Origin: Aphanomyces cochlioides
Lineage: Eukaryota > Oomycota > Saprolegniomycetes > Saprolegniales > Verrucalvaceae
DNA: 64,000 nt
NCBI GenBank assembly: GCA_019828595.1
Contig: JAHQRK010000008.1
Location: forward strand, 744,001 to 808,000
Direction: 5' to 3'
The notes under the pieces were generated by a model. The model did not search any database. It was not told the DNA's origin and saw only the letters and a list, made by a program, of their open reading frames with translations. The position numbers and the translations under genes were made by a program. This document shows positions 45,853-56,089 of the stretch, one piece after another; position 1 is the first letter of the stretch, and every line of letters begins with the position of its first letter.

Positions 45853-48778
45853 ATGTCAACGTATTCGATCGTGCGGTCGTTGGAAGGACATGGCGGCGCG
45901 GTTTCCTACAGATGTTTGATTGTCTTGACACTAGTACGTAGGTTCGTGCCATATGTGATGTGCAAAGCACGCTTGTCACGGGCGCTATGGACGCGGCGGT
46001 GATTTCGTGGGACGATACGCAGCCACAGCAATCAATTTATGATCATTCGCATTGGGTGACAGCTTTGATTCCGTTGGACGCGCAACACGAGGCTCTCTTG
46101 TCGTCGGCGGGGGGATTTGTAACTGGTGGCATGGATACGCACGCCCGTGTTTTCACGAAAGCGACAAAAGAACAAGAATTTGTCTGCGTGATTAAACTCG
46201 AAGGCCACACGAGTGGTGTCATATCGCTAGCGTGGACTCAAGAAAAAGAATCAATCTTGTTGTCGGGCAGCTGGGATGGAACGTGCCGTGGCTGGGATAT
46301 TCGTAGCCAGACATGTCGATTTGTCCTCCCTGACCATGAAAACGGTGTTTGCGTCTTGGGTCTTTCGAATGGCCGCATTGCCACGGGATCGACAGGTCGA
46401 CAGCAAGGCAATCAAGTCGTTGACGCGTGTATTCGCATGTGGGATGCTGTCTCTCCATTTAATTATACCCTGATGAGAACTTTGACCGACCACCAAGGTC
46501 GACACGCATGAGAAAATTATTTCATAGCATTGTTGTAGGTCCAGTTCGGCAATTAGTCAGCGTGGATGAAATTGGGTTTGCTTCGTGCTCGAACGATGGG
46601 TACTTGTTTCGACAATTATATTTTAGTTTGCCCAATGTCGAATAGAACGATCAAATTACGCGCTGCGGAAGATGGCGAGGTTCTTATGACGTGCAGCCAC
46701 CCGCTGAACCATGAAGGAAAGCCAGGATTTGTGTTGGGTCTTGCCTATCTCCCAAAGACGCAGCACCTAGTCTCAGCAAGCGAAGATTGCACTGCTCGCG
46801 TATGGACTTTGGGTACATATTATTCTGAATTTATCTGTATTGATCTAAATTGTGAAATTTAGATGGAAGTTGCTTGCAAACCATCGAGCATCCAAGCGGC
46901 TTGTGGTGTGTAGCTCCTTTGTCAAATGGAGATTTTGCCACCGGCGCCGAGGACAAAACTGTAAGAGTGTTTTCCACGAGTGGAAACGATCCAGCACTAG
47001 CCGCCGTTTTAACAGCACAAGTGGCTGAAGCTCATGTCCAAAAGTATGAAACTCACGGTAGTTTTTGGTTGAAATTATGTCTATTTTGTAGATCTCGAGG
47101 TCCTAGTGCAGTCGAGATTGAAAAACTGCCTGCCTATGAAGCACGAGGAAGTCATGTGGGCAAATCCGACGGAATGATTCAAATGTTTCGTCGAGATAAC
47201 GTCGCATGGGCATGTCAATGGAACACCATTTCTGGAACTTGGCTCGATGTAAACAAATAATATTCCGGTGGCATTTCGACATTAATATCGACTAGATTGG
47301 CCAAGTAACTGGGACAGGAAGCGGTGGTGTAATCGATGGTGAAGCATATGATATGGTCATTCCCGTTGAAATTGAAACTCCATCTGGTATTCGCAAATTG
47401 TACGGCATTTTGAAGCTTATAATTTGATTTAACGTTTTTCAAGGGAGATTGGTTACAACCAAGGTCAAAATCCATTTGCAGTCGCTCAAGCATTTATTGA
47501 CAAGCATTTTCTCAATCAATCCTACTTGAAAGAGGTTAAAGACCCCCTTTAATTGTGCAGCTCATTGTTCACTATAGATTGCCGATTATATTACCCAACG
47601 TTCAGAAAATTATCAACCACCAGTTTTGGGCTCGGAAAATACTTCTTTCCCAGTTCCATCATCAACCTCTGCGACCTCCATGTCATCTGTGTATTTCCCA
47701 GCAGTAGGCAAAGTTGACTTTGCTTTGTCCTGAATATTTGATTTATTAGAAAGTGTATACCAGTTTTGATACCGCGAAAATTGCGAAATTGCATGCAACG
47801 CTTGTTCAATTTAATGCTGACTTGGAGGTACGTCAAATGGGATGAGATTCGATTTAATTATATCTCTATAAGTCGCCTGCACGTTTGACTGATTCCGAGC
47901 TTGAATTGGCTGCAGCTTTGATCCAAACTTTATTACAAACGTCATTTTACCACTCGAGTTCGATCCCTCGAACCCAAGCCCAAGTTGTTATAAAAATTTT
48001 GGATCGTTGGCCATTAGCAAAGGTGTTTCCAGGTACTGTATATATAATTGTATATTTCTCTTGCTTACATTACTCAAAGGACTGGACTTATGTCGATTGC
48101 TTCTCGTCCATCCTCTTGGTGGTGAACTCCTTTCTGGATCGCCGATAGTTGCGACTGTCCTGCGGCTCGGTATGTTCAGAATTAATGTTGAATGTGACCT
48201 GAATTAAACAAGGCTTTTCTGACAACACTGTTACCGATGCAACTCGTTTCTTGGCTATTCGTGTCCTTTGCAATATGTTTTTGCATCCCTCGACACGCTC
48301 GAGTGTCGTTGCTGCGACTAACGTATGTTTTATTGCAGTGCTAATTATTCTAAATTCTTTGGCTAGGCTGTTCTTGAAACTATTGCACCATGGACAAATA
48401 GCAATGCGTCTAAACCATTGACAATCAGTATTGCCTCTCTCTTGCTCAACTATACCATTGCTGGAACCACGACGCCTGAGTTGATTTCAAAAGCTTTGCA
48501 TTCGGTACGACTCAATATCACAAGAGTTTCACCGCAACGATTTAATAATTATTAGATGTTGTCACCTTCGTTGGACGAAGAAACTTTTGGCCGCGTCCTT
48601 GTTGCCTTGGCAACATTGGCAAGAATAAAACGATTGACGATATATTAATAGTTGGGCTTGTAGGGTGCACCATTGCAGGAATCGGTGGCAAATTTACAAT
48701 CCACTGCGTCAAAAACGTATCCATCCACGTCGACCATTCATGCAATCTTGAAGGATATGGCAGCCACATTCAACTAAA
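45853..48778 (+). CDS. PLAA: PLAA/Doa1/Ufd3 homologue: WD40-PFU-PUL protein
   Basis: A many-exon gene. Introns at 45901-45941, 46498-46538, 46600-46645, 46813-46862, 47058-47099 and 47249-47295, with more to the end, keep one frame. Exon 1 is MSTYSIVRSLEGHGGA. WD40 blades follow (LVTGAMDAAVISW, LLSGSWDGTCRGWD, LVSASEDCTARVW, FATGAEDKTVRVF). Next is a PFU domain (GMIQMFRRDNVAWACQW, YDMVIPVEIE, NPFAVAQAFIDKHFL), then a PUL/ARM-like C-terminus (RFLAIRVLCNMF, ILKDMAATFN). The family binds ubiquitin and Cdc48/p97 in ubiquitin turnover and membrane quality control. The last intron (48619-48663) has GC..AG ends. The start codon follows a MITE end by 24 bp. Some middle exon joins (47430-47880) were not fully resolved. 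Confidence 0.85.
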
Positions 48779-49175
48779 GTGAAACCAAAACATTTTTTCT
48801 CATATTGTCCTTTCATTCTTTGTCGCGAAGTCGCTTGAAATGAATTGATTCAATATTGGCTATACCATGATATGGAACACACCCAAGGTACTGTACAGTA
48901 TATTGAATCGCCGAGTAATTTCTGTTATCTCATTCTTTATGGCTGTTGTTTTCACCAGGCCCTTTTGTTGATAATTATTTGGACGGAAATGGAGATTAGA
49001 CATGAAGGAATGACGTGGAACATTTAACAGTACTGAGGAGAAATATGCGATTCCATGTGGAACTCTCGAGTTTTGTTCCCGTATTTTCAATGAATTGCGG
49101 CTATTTGCAAAGGCACTTCTACAGAAACAAACAAAATTGTTCCAAGGTTTAGATTGCAAACCTCGACTTTACTTG

Positions 49176-49226
49176 AAAGATTAAAGCATTAAAGTTTCAA
49201 GTTGAAACTCTAATGCTTTAATCTTT
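49176..49226. repeat. 25-bp hairpin between convergent genes
   Basis: AAAGATTAAAGCATTAAAGT and on (49176-49200) is followed after one base by its reverse complement with one mismatch (49202-49226). It lies between the 3' ends of PLAA and the elicitin-like gene. It could be a foldback remnant or help 3'-end formation; there is no direct evidence for either. Confidence 0.6.
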
Positions 49227-49539
49227 GAAGTTCTCTTCAACTACTTGTAGTTTAATCATTTGATATTTGCATTGCAATAAGTCAACCACTCGGCAATACT
49301 CAAAGTCTACGATCTAAGTCTATCCATAATGCTACAGTGTACAAGAAAAATTGTAAACTCCCTACTGAACACATTTGACATATTTACGGCATTTCTCCAC
49401 ATTTCGTGGAATCATGGAATATTTCAACTTTTGATCTTCTAGTCAATCGAGAAGAGGGGTCTTTAACAAGCTCAAATTGAAGAGAAATGCTTTGATTGAG
49501 CATTTTATCAAGCTAAGATAATGACGAAAAGGTGGGCGC

Positions 49540-50970
49540 TTACAATGCGGCGTTGGCATTTACGACAAAAATAGATTGATTGGCAGTTGCGGGGTCTTTG
49601 ATATCTTCATCATCCCGGGCAACTTTGATCTTTCGTCGGATATAAAATGCTGCTGCAATAATAACACCGATACCAGCCACAATGCCAGCGATGACCAAAA
49701 CAGAAGTGAGTGTTGAGGACCCGGACTTGTTCGAAGCCGACGTTTCTGTAATAGTCGACGGAGCGGCCGAAGGCGTCGTAGTGTAGACATGGCCCTCTTG
49801 TTGCATTTGGAACGAAACCAACGTATCAAGAGTAAGGAACTTGGACAATTCCGGCAGCGTGACTCCCGTTTTGTCGTAGAAGACACAAGCGGGGGCTTGG
49901 CTCAAAATGCGTTGGACATCGAGGTAAAGAATTTGGCATGATTCGGCGGCAGCAAATTTTTGCATTTGTTCAAGCGTGGGGTAGACATTAGTGCGGCGGA
50001 AAGTTTGGGCAAAGGCAATGCCAGAGGCATCTTTGCACGTGCCATAGACTGGCAGGGATTCAATGGTTGACGTGACGTTGGCAATTTGGCTCACGTCACA
50101 CGACGCTTTTGTGACTTGAGGGGGGATCAACGTCGTGGTGGACGTTGAAGACGATGTATTAGCAGCAGCATCTTGAGCTTTGCGGTAGGTGATCAAGTCT
50201 TTGAACGTGGCAAAAGTTGCTTGTTTTTGAATCGACTCGCCAGGATAAAAATCGCACGGCGTTGTCTGGTTGAGAATAGTTTGCAAGTCAAAATAGACGA
50301 CTTTGCACGCGCCCGAGTTGGTGAATCGATCCACTTGATCATCCGTCGGGTAGACACCTTTCTTAAAGAAAAAGTCGGAAATCGAGAAGTTGGATGACGC
50401 ATTCAAACAACTTTGAGCGACATCGGATGGGATTTCGCTCAATTTCTCCATGACGGTAATGACCACTTCTTTCGAGCACAGCGACGACGATGATGACGAC
50501 GCGTTGGATGCGCTAGCGACATAAAGGGGACTACTCGAGGACGCAGGTTCTGCTGTGCTTGTGGCTGTTTTCGCCGTCGTCGTTGGAGCGGCAGTGGTTG
50601 TATCATGTTGCTTTCTGTATGCAACCAGGTCATCGAGCGAATTGAAGCTGGCTTGTTTCTGCAATGCTTCGCCGGGGTAAAACTCGCAAGGCGTGGCAGA
50701 GTTGATAATCTGTTTCAAATCATAGAACAGCACATCAGTGCATTCCTTAGTCTTGTCAAAGAGTGCGAGTTGGTCTTTGGTCGGGTACACAGGTGGCGAG
50801 CTGAATAAATCGACGAGCGAAAACCCCACCGCGTTGCATGGGTTCGTGATGCTAGCGGGAATTTCGGCAAACATCGCTTTCATTGCATTAATGTCTGCTT
50901 GCGTGCAGGCTGGCGCTGCGGCGGCCATGGTCGTCGCCGCTGCGATCGCCACCACGTTGACGCCTTTCAT
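49540..50970 (-). CDS. Secreted membrane-anchored protein with three elicitin-like repeats
   Basis: A 476-residue single-exon protein. Residues 1-20 (MKGVNVVAIAAATTMAAAAP) are a signal peptide. Three repeats follow (about 21-120, 165-270, 290-395), each with the order Cys-~20-Cys-~33-Cys-~16-Cys, a YPTxxQ motif before the third cysteine, and PC-F-Y-- after it. This resembles the elicitin fold. Only four cysteines per repeat are present, against six in classical elicitins. Thr/Ser-rich linkers join the repeats (TTTAAPTTTAKTATSTAEPA), and a C-terminal membrane helix (VLVIAGIVAGIGVIIAAAFYI) has an RRK stop and a short acidic tail. Elicitins bind sterols and lipids; a surface lipid-binding role is inferred. 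Confidence 0.75.
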   Translation of the reverse strand: MKGVNVVAIAAATTMAAAAPACTQADINAMKAMFAEIPASITNPCNAVGFSLVDLFSSPPVYPTKDQLALFDKTKECTDVLFYDLKQIINSATPCEFYPGEALQKQASFNSLDDLVAYRKQHDTTTAAPTTTAKTATSTAEPASSSSPLYVASASNASSSSSSLCSKEVVITVMEKLSEIPSDVAQSCLNASSNFSISDFFFKKGVYPTDDQVDRFTNSGACKVVYFDLQTILNQTTPCDFYPGESIQKQATFATFKDLITYRKAQDAAANTSSSTSTTTLIPPQVTKASCDVSQIANVTSTIESLPVYGTCKDASGIAFAQTFRRTNVYPTLEQMQKFAAAESCQILYLDVQRILSQAPACVFYDKTGVTLPELSKFLTLDTLVSFQMQQEGHVYTTTPSAAPSTITETSASNKSGSSTLTSVLVIAGIVAGIGVIIAAAFYIRRKIKVARDDEDIKDPATANQSIFVVNANAAL

Positions 50971-51747
50971 AGCCTACACGATAAATCTCAAATTGTGTCA
51001 TCTGGCGTGCGGGCCAAAGTGCACTTTTCACTATACGCATACTTTAATCAAGTGCAAAGTGATGGTTCACCGAATGTCCCAGTACGACGTGCATTGTAGT
51101 GCTCGAAGATGCTTGGAATCCACATGGTGCATAGTCAGGCCAAGTGAAAATGTAAAAGCGAGTCGGAAAGTGAGATCCTGACATCATTCGCCACCGTCTG
51201 TCGCACCAATTGCGTGGATCTCTTTCGAGACAGTCTCTACACATGCACCATTACAGCCACGGCGAGAAGGAGCGCCATTTTTTAGAATTTTGGATTCGAT
51301 CCATGTCCATGACAATGAAGAGATCTCTCGCTGAATTTGCCCTTTCGTCTGTCGTGGACGATGCAATATATTCGACCCGAAAGAGCTTGAATTCGTATTG
51401 AACGAACTATCCTGTCTGTGCCCATAAATCAGTCCGAGGGGGCTTTGAATGAGATGGACGAGACGACGCGACGCCCACCAAGCAATGTGTGTGTGTACCT
51501 GTATGAGGGTAAATTGGGTGGATAACACAGCATCGACGTTGTTCGAGAGAGGGCCTTTCGTCCGTGGGATTGGTGATGGAAATTGCCCGAGATTGCATAT
51601 TGGGCGTGATGTTGATGGCTAATCCATTGACAAAACTGTTGAAGGCAAGGAGGATATTGACGTTTGCAGCATTGGCACGGGGGGCTTTTACAAGTCTACC
51701 CTTCCATCAAGTAGTAATAAAATTCAGGACTTGATACAGAGATAAAC
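50971..51747. other. Upstream region of the elicitin-like gene; unresolved
   Basis: Open frames on both strands between 51180 and 51600 (e.g. MTMKRSLAEFALSSVVDDAI, plus, about 51310; a minus frame of 114 codons at 51528-51184) look partly protein-like. I could not join them into a model or recognise them. Confidence 0.3.
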
Positions 51748-51756
51748 GTCCAAGAA

Positions 51757-52066
51757 GGGAGATGTTAAACATCGGACCCCTGTTTTTATTTGTCAGACCC
51801 TTATACTTCGGATTTGTATGAGTATACAAACTCATGTGTGACTTGAATTATAGTATCAACTACGAATACTAGTCACATTTACCGGACAGTCAGCAGAGAG
51901 ACGCTTGTTGCGCCGCCATGCCGCCATGCCACCAAAAAGATGTGCTCTTGAGCGCTAGTTGCTGCTGAGGATTGGACTTGCTGCTGGGGATAGGACTTGC
52001 CACTACCAGTCATGGAGAATTGCCGCCCCGCTGCGCCGCCATGAAGCACTATTGTTGAGCGATGCT
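51757..52066 (+). repeat. MULE left terminal inverted repeat
   Basis: About 310 bp, the reverse complement of 58648-58965 with scattered mismatches and a 3-bp indel after GGGAGATGTT. It contains G/C-rich repeats of the TGCTGCTGGGGATAGGACTTG type. Confidence 0.9.
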
Positions 52067-52434
52067 GTCGTTGCTGTTGGGGATCGGAGGTTAGTTTGAG
52101 GTCTTTGACAACAGGGCAACACGCAGGAGTAGAACCACAATTATCACAGAGGTCAAAATGGACGATTCTACTATGCAAAAGAAGTGGTTGTCGTGCGAGT
52201 CAAGTCACGTCGTGCGAGTCTTGGATTGGCTGCCATAACAATTAATAGTGTGATAATAGCCAATTAGTGTGTGAATGTTTTCAACCCTGACAGATAATAC
52301 TTGACTGGATAATTGGATGAGTCAATAGGTGGGGTAAAAGTATGTATTCGGGCAAAAACTGGCAATAAATCAAAATAACAGCACTTAACTGGACTTCCAC
52401 CAAGCTTCAACCAACTTCCACCAAACTCCACCTT

Positions 52435-52457
52435 ACGGATAACATATAATTATCCGT
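52435..52457. promoter_or_regulatory. CGGATAA palindrome upstream of recombinase start
   Basis: ACGGATAA-CATATAA-TTATCCGT ends 46 bp before the ATG at 52504, the same spacing as the CCGGAT palindromes before the CRN and TLC start codons. Confidence 0.4.
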
Positions 52458-52503
52458 ACCAAGATCGTGCCTTTTCACTCTTGTACTGTATCTTGTCCAC
52501 AGA

Positions 52504-54591
52504 ATGCCACGATCAAAATGCTCGTATATGCTCGAACCTGACGTGCAACAACGAGTCGACAGTGAAGTAAGCAAGCTCTTGGCTAAACTAGCTCTCCAAC
52601 AGTCCAATGTGTCGCGCTCTCACACAGGGTCCAGATGCCTCAAACTCAACTCAAAATTGGCTTACAGAAAGCATCTCAATGGTTTGAAGTTCTTTTGTTC
52701 TTTAATAGGCGACTACGAGAGCCTCTTGGTGCTCTTAGATAACCCACCAGAGCCATTTTGCCCCTCTATGAACCCCACAACAATTGCAGACTTCATCAAC
52801 TATAAACGCGGCCAAACTGGCTCGACTTTTTATCGTATAGGTTACACATCACCATGCGTGGATGTCCTTGGCCGTCCTATGACAGCCCAGGGAGGTTGGA
52901 ATGATCCGCGCAACGTGGATCAGATGCTTTCTGCTATTACAGTTGTTCATGCAGCACGGGGGCAGCGTGGGCAATTTTTCGACCATTGTCAAGAATGTTG
53001 CAAATTCAGCACTGATAGCAGCTTTATTGGTTGCCGATTTCATAGAGGATCACCATTATTGTGGAGAAAAGGAAATCCCAAAGTCTCCGAAATTGTCGAA
53101 AATACTGCGAAAGCCAGCTTTCAAAGAAGTTCTGGATACAGAGCCCAAGGTGACTCACCCCTTTCACCTTGGGAATTGATGAATGTTCGTACCCATCTGC
53201 TTTCGTCAAATCATTATCCTGATTTCCAGCTGTTTGTCATGGTTTTGCTTTGCACTAAACTCTTTTTGCGTGGAGACGAGCTTGTATCAATCAAGCTCGA
53301 TCATTTTTTGTCTGATTTAGCTATTGTACGTCATGACGGTATCGTTGAAGCTCTAGCATTAAATATCCAGGGCAAATGCGACTCTGCACCTGTTACTTTG
53401 ATGTTATGGTGTGACGATGTGCTTCCTATGCTCTGTCCTATTCGCCATCTGCTGATGTATCTGCATTTGTCAAATATTTCTGATCATGGATACCTCTTTG
53501 AAGGTGATTGTGATGGCCATTATGCTGCAGAATCCTTCCATCATCGATTTAAATCTGTTTGTGATAAGCTGCTTGGTAGATCTCTGGCCCGTTTGGCTCA
53601 CATTCGTGCCGGAAGACAGCTTATCTTTTGGCTGTTTGGGGTGGTGGTGAGGAAGGTGACATTATGCTCAGTGCAAGGCACAAATCATTGTCTCAGGCAA
53701 TGAAATACAAGCGAGACGCGTTGTTCCTTTTGAACGTGGCCAACAAAAACAATCGCAATTTAAGTGAGCTGGTGTCGAAGTGGAAACCAATTGTTTGTTG
53801 TGATTTACAAATGGGCCGAGCTATAAACTTTTCAGGAGCACTATCTCTGAAACCATTGAAAGACCTGGCATTTGATTTTATTGCCAAGTTTTGCAAATGC
53901 CCCCCTGAGACAAATATCTTGGATATGGTGGGACGAGTTATAGAATTCAACAAGCCAAGTACCACCATGGAGCAAATAGAGACTTTTTGCAACAATAATT
54001 TGAATTCAAACCAGAAAGGGCAATTGATTCAACTTCTAAATGCAATGGCGATAGAAATGAAGTACGATATTTTCAAGGCAACTTCATCTACATCACAGAA
54101 CTCAACACAAGACATCACCAGCGACCAACAAAACTCTGCTGGTACAGTTGTATGTGCTGGTGCAGTTGCATGTGTAGGTGAATCATCTTTGAATTGTGCT
54201 GGTTCCGAATTACACACGACTAGCGATGTACAGTAAAATCATAATACTCCTGCAAACTCAACTCAACTAGATTGTTGGCAACAAGAGGAAGCGTGGCGGC
54301 TGCTTCGACTTTGACGGTCGTTTGAGTCTGAAGAATATAAAGGACCCCACGGAGAAGTTGAAAACAATCTTGCGTTTCCACTCACAAATTCCGGCAAGCT
54401 CAAACGAGCTCACCGAGGGTGCACGTGCATTAGTAATATCTACAGTAGTACCCATTGCGATGTGCTTGCAGCGTCATTGCCAGAACGACGAAAAAGTGTT
54501 TCTGCAGAGGTGGCCAAATTTTTCGCATTCCAAGTTTGGAAAGCTCTGCTGCAGCGGCAAAGGGGATGTTTGTGCTTGTCATAATGTATAA
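52504..54591 (+). pseudogene. Crypton-type tyrosine recombinase, lightly decayed (copy 2)
   Basis: A relative of the gene at 38425, clearly similar along its whole length. MPRSKCSYMLEPDVQQRVDS begins it. FLRGDELVSIK carries the first arginine (about 53270). HSCRKT carries HxxR (about 53605), SARHKS follows (about 53670) and MKYKRD carries the probable catalytic tyrosine (about 53700). The C-terminal region has LQMGRAIN and ends FGKLCCSGKGDVC. The frame changes once near 53580, just before the HxxR motif. A second change lies near 54240-54300, after a serine/threonine-rich insert, before RLSLKNIKDP. The first three blocks are otherwise intact, so this copy is younger than copy 1. It was inserted into, or carried by, the MULE. 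Confidence 0.8.
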
Positions 54592-54743
54592 CATGGGATT
54601 CAAAAGTTGTTGTTTCAGTCATGCAGTGTGAATACGCGTGATATGTGTGCCGCGCGCTGAAGGAACAGTTGGTTTTCAACCAGGTCCGTCTATTTCGGAT
54701 AATATTGAATATCCGGTTCCACCACATTCCACCAACGATACAA

Positions 54744-56089
54744 GGTATTTATTGTTAGAGTGAGGCTAATTTAACAAAGTACAGGTCATTTCCAAAGTTT
54801 ATACAACAAAAATGATAAGTTTTGAAAATCATTTTTTAGTGAAATTTTCCAAATTTGGAGAGAATTTGAAAAGTCATTGCAAGAAATGAAAAGTGATTGT
54901 GGGAACAGATATGTAGGTCTAAGCCAAAAGAAAATTAGAAGTGATTGATAGACTGGATCCTTGGTGAGACCAAGATCAAGGCAGACACCCAATGTAGCAA
55001 GCAATATGATGAAGGGCAAACTTGTGCAGAAAGTTTGAGTCGGACTATTCCTTCGACACACGAAAGGAGTCTCACGCGTCCTTGGATCGTTTGAGGACGA
55101 TGTATTTTGGCGCAAGTAATAAGTCCAGCGGCTACTAACATTGTTTCGAGGCAGCGAGGCTTCAATCGGTGTCGGCTCGTCGTGAAGCAGCCGGCAGAAC
55201 GCACGAGCTATTTTGTACTTGGGTTTGTTTCTGGCCCCAAACTCGCAAGACTGGTAAGCATGGCAAAGGAAGTGCGAATTGAATTCTATATTCCTTTCTT
55301 CATTGTTCTGTGCGTCTCACACTATTCGCCATTTGTTTTGTAAGGTTGACCCGTCGGGATGACTGGAAAGATTAATTAACAACAATTTACGAAGGAGCCT
55401 GACACTGCAGAAAGCATTCTTTATGAGCACATCAGGCTACCTGGTATTGAGAATGAATTGAAGACTTCGACTGTTAACGCCTAAAGTATGCCTCACAACT
55501 TGACTCGAGGCAAGTCGGCTCTCACCTCAGAGTCTTTGTTTTCGAGGGCTCCAGTCGCCTTTCAAGCAATTCCCTGGTCGAAGGATGAGGACGACGCCAC
55601 GACGGAAGTATGTGACATCAGCACACTGATGTTTGATGTCTTTACAACTATTCTTGTGACCCTATTTAAACTTTTTGCTCTTTCAATCTGAATTCCCGTG
55701 AATATAGATTTTTTCCATTCGATGGAAAATAAGAGTTACACGAGTGCTGTACCTCTTAAGCTATTCTTGTGTACAGTTTGACTACAGTGAATGAATTGTA
55801 TAAATTAATTTCAAATTTGAATTAAATAGTTCTATTTTACTCCTGTAATCTGTATTCTTTTTAAAATTGATGTTTTGAATTCAATGAATAGTAAGATTTC
55901 TTCATGAGTACTGTTGTGGTACCTTGAGTACATGTACTATTTTAGGAATTGCGTTTCTGGCAGTTGATAAGACAACGGCTTCACGTCAGTTATCCTTCAT
56001 TACCCTCCATATTTGCCTATATAGTTTCTTATCATAGACTCCGTCTGAATCTCGAGATATCTGCTAAATATGTCATTTCAATACGACGC
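54744..56089. other. MULE interior, no recognised gene
   Basis: Minus-strand open frames (54786-55115 and 54935-55204) contain hydrophobic stretches (IILLATLGVCLDLG) but match nothing I know. They might be remnants of a captured gene. No clear splice pattern was found. Confidence 0.3.

Larger units (their letters stand above)
52393..54743 (+). mobile_element. Crypton-like tyrosine-recombinase element 2, nested in the MULE
   Basis: TTCCACCA-type repeats border the recombinase gene: TTCCACCAAGCTTCAACCAA and further copies at 52393-52432, and GTTCCACCACATTCCACCAA near 54716-54735. Just inside each lies a hairpin-like word, ACGGATAA...TTATCCGT (52435-52457) on the left and CGGATAAT...ATATCCGG (about 54696-54715) on the right. 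No TIRs or LTRs. Boundaries are estimated from the comparison with element 1. Confidence 0.55.
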
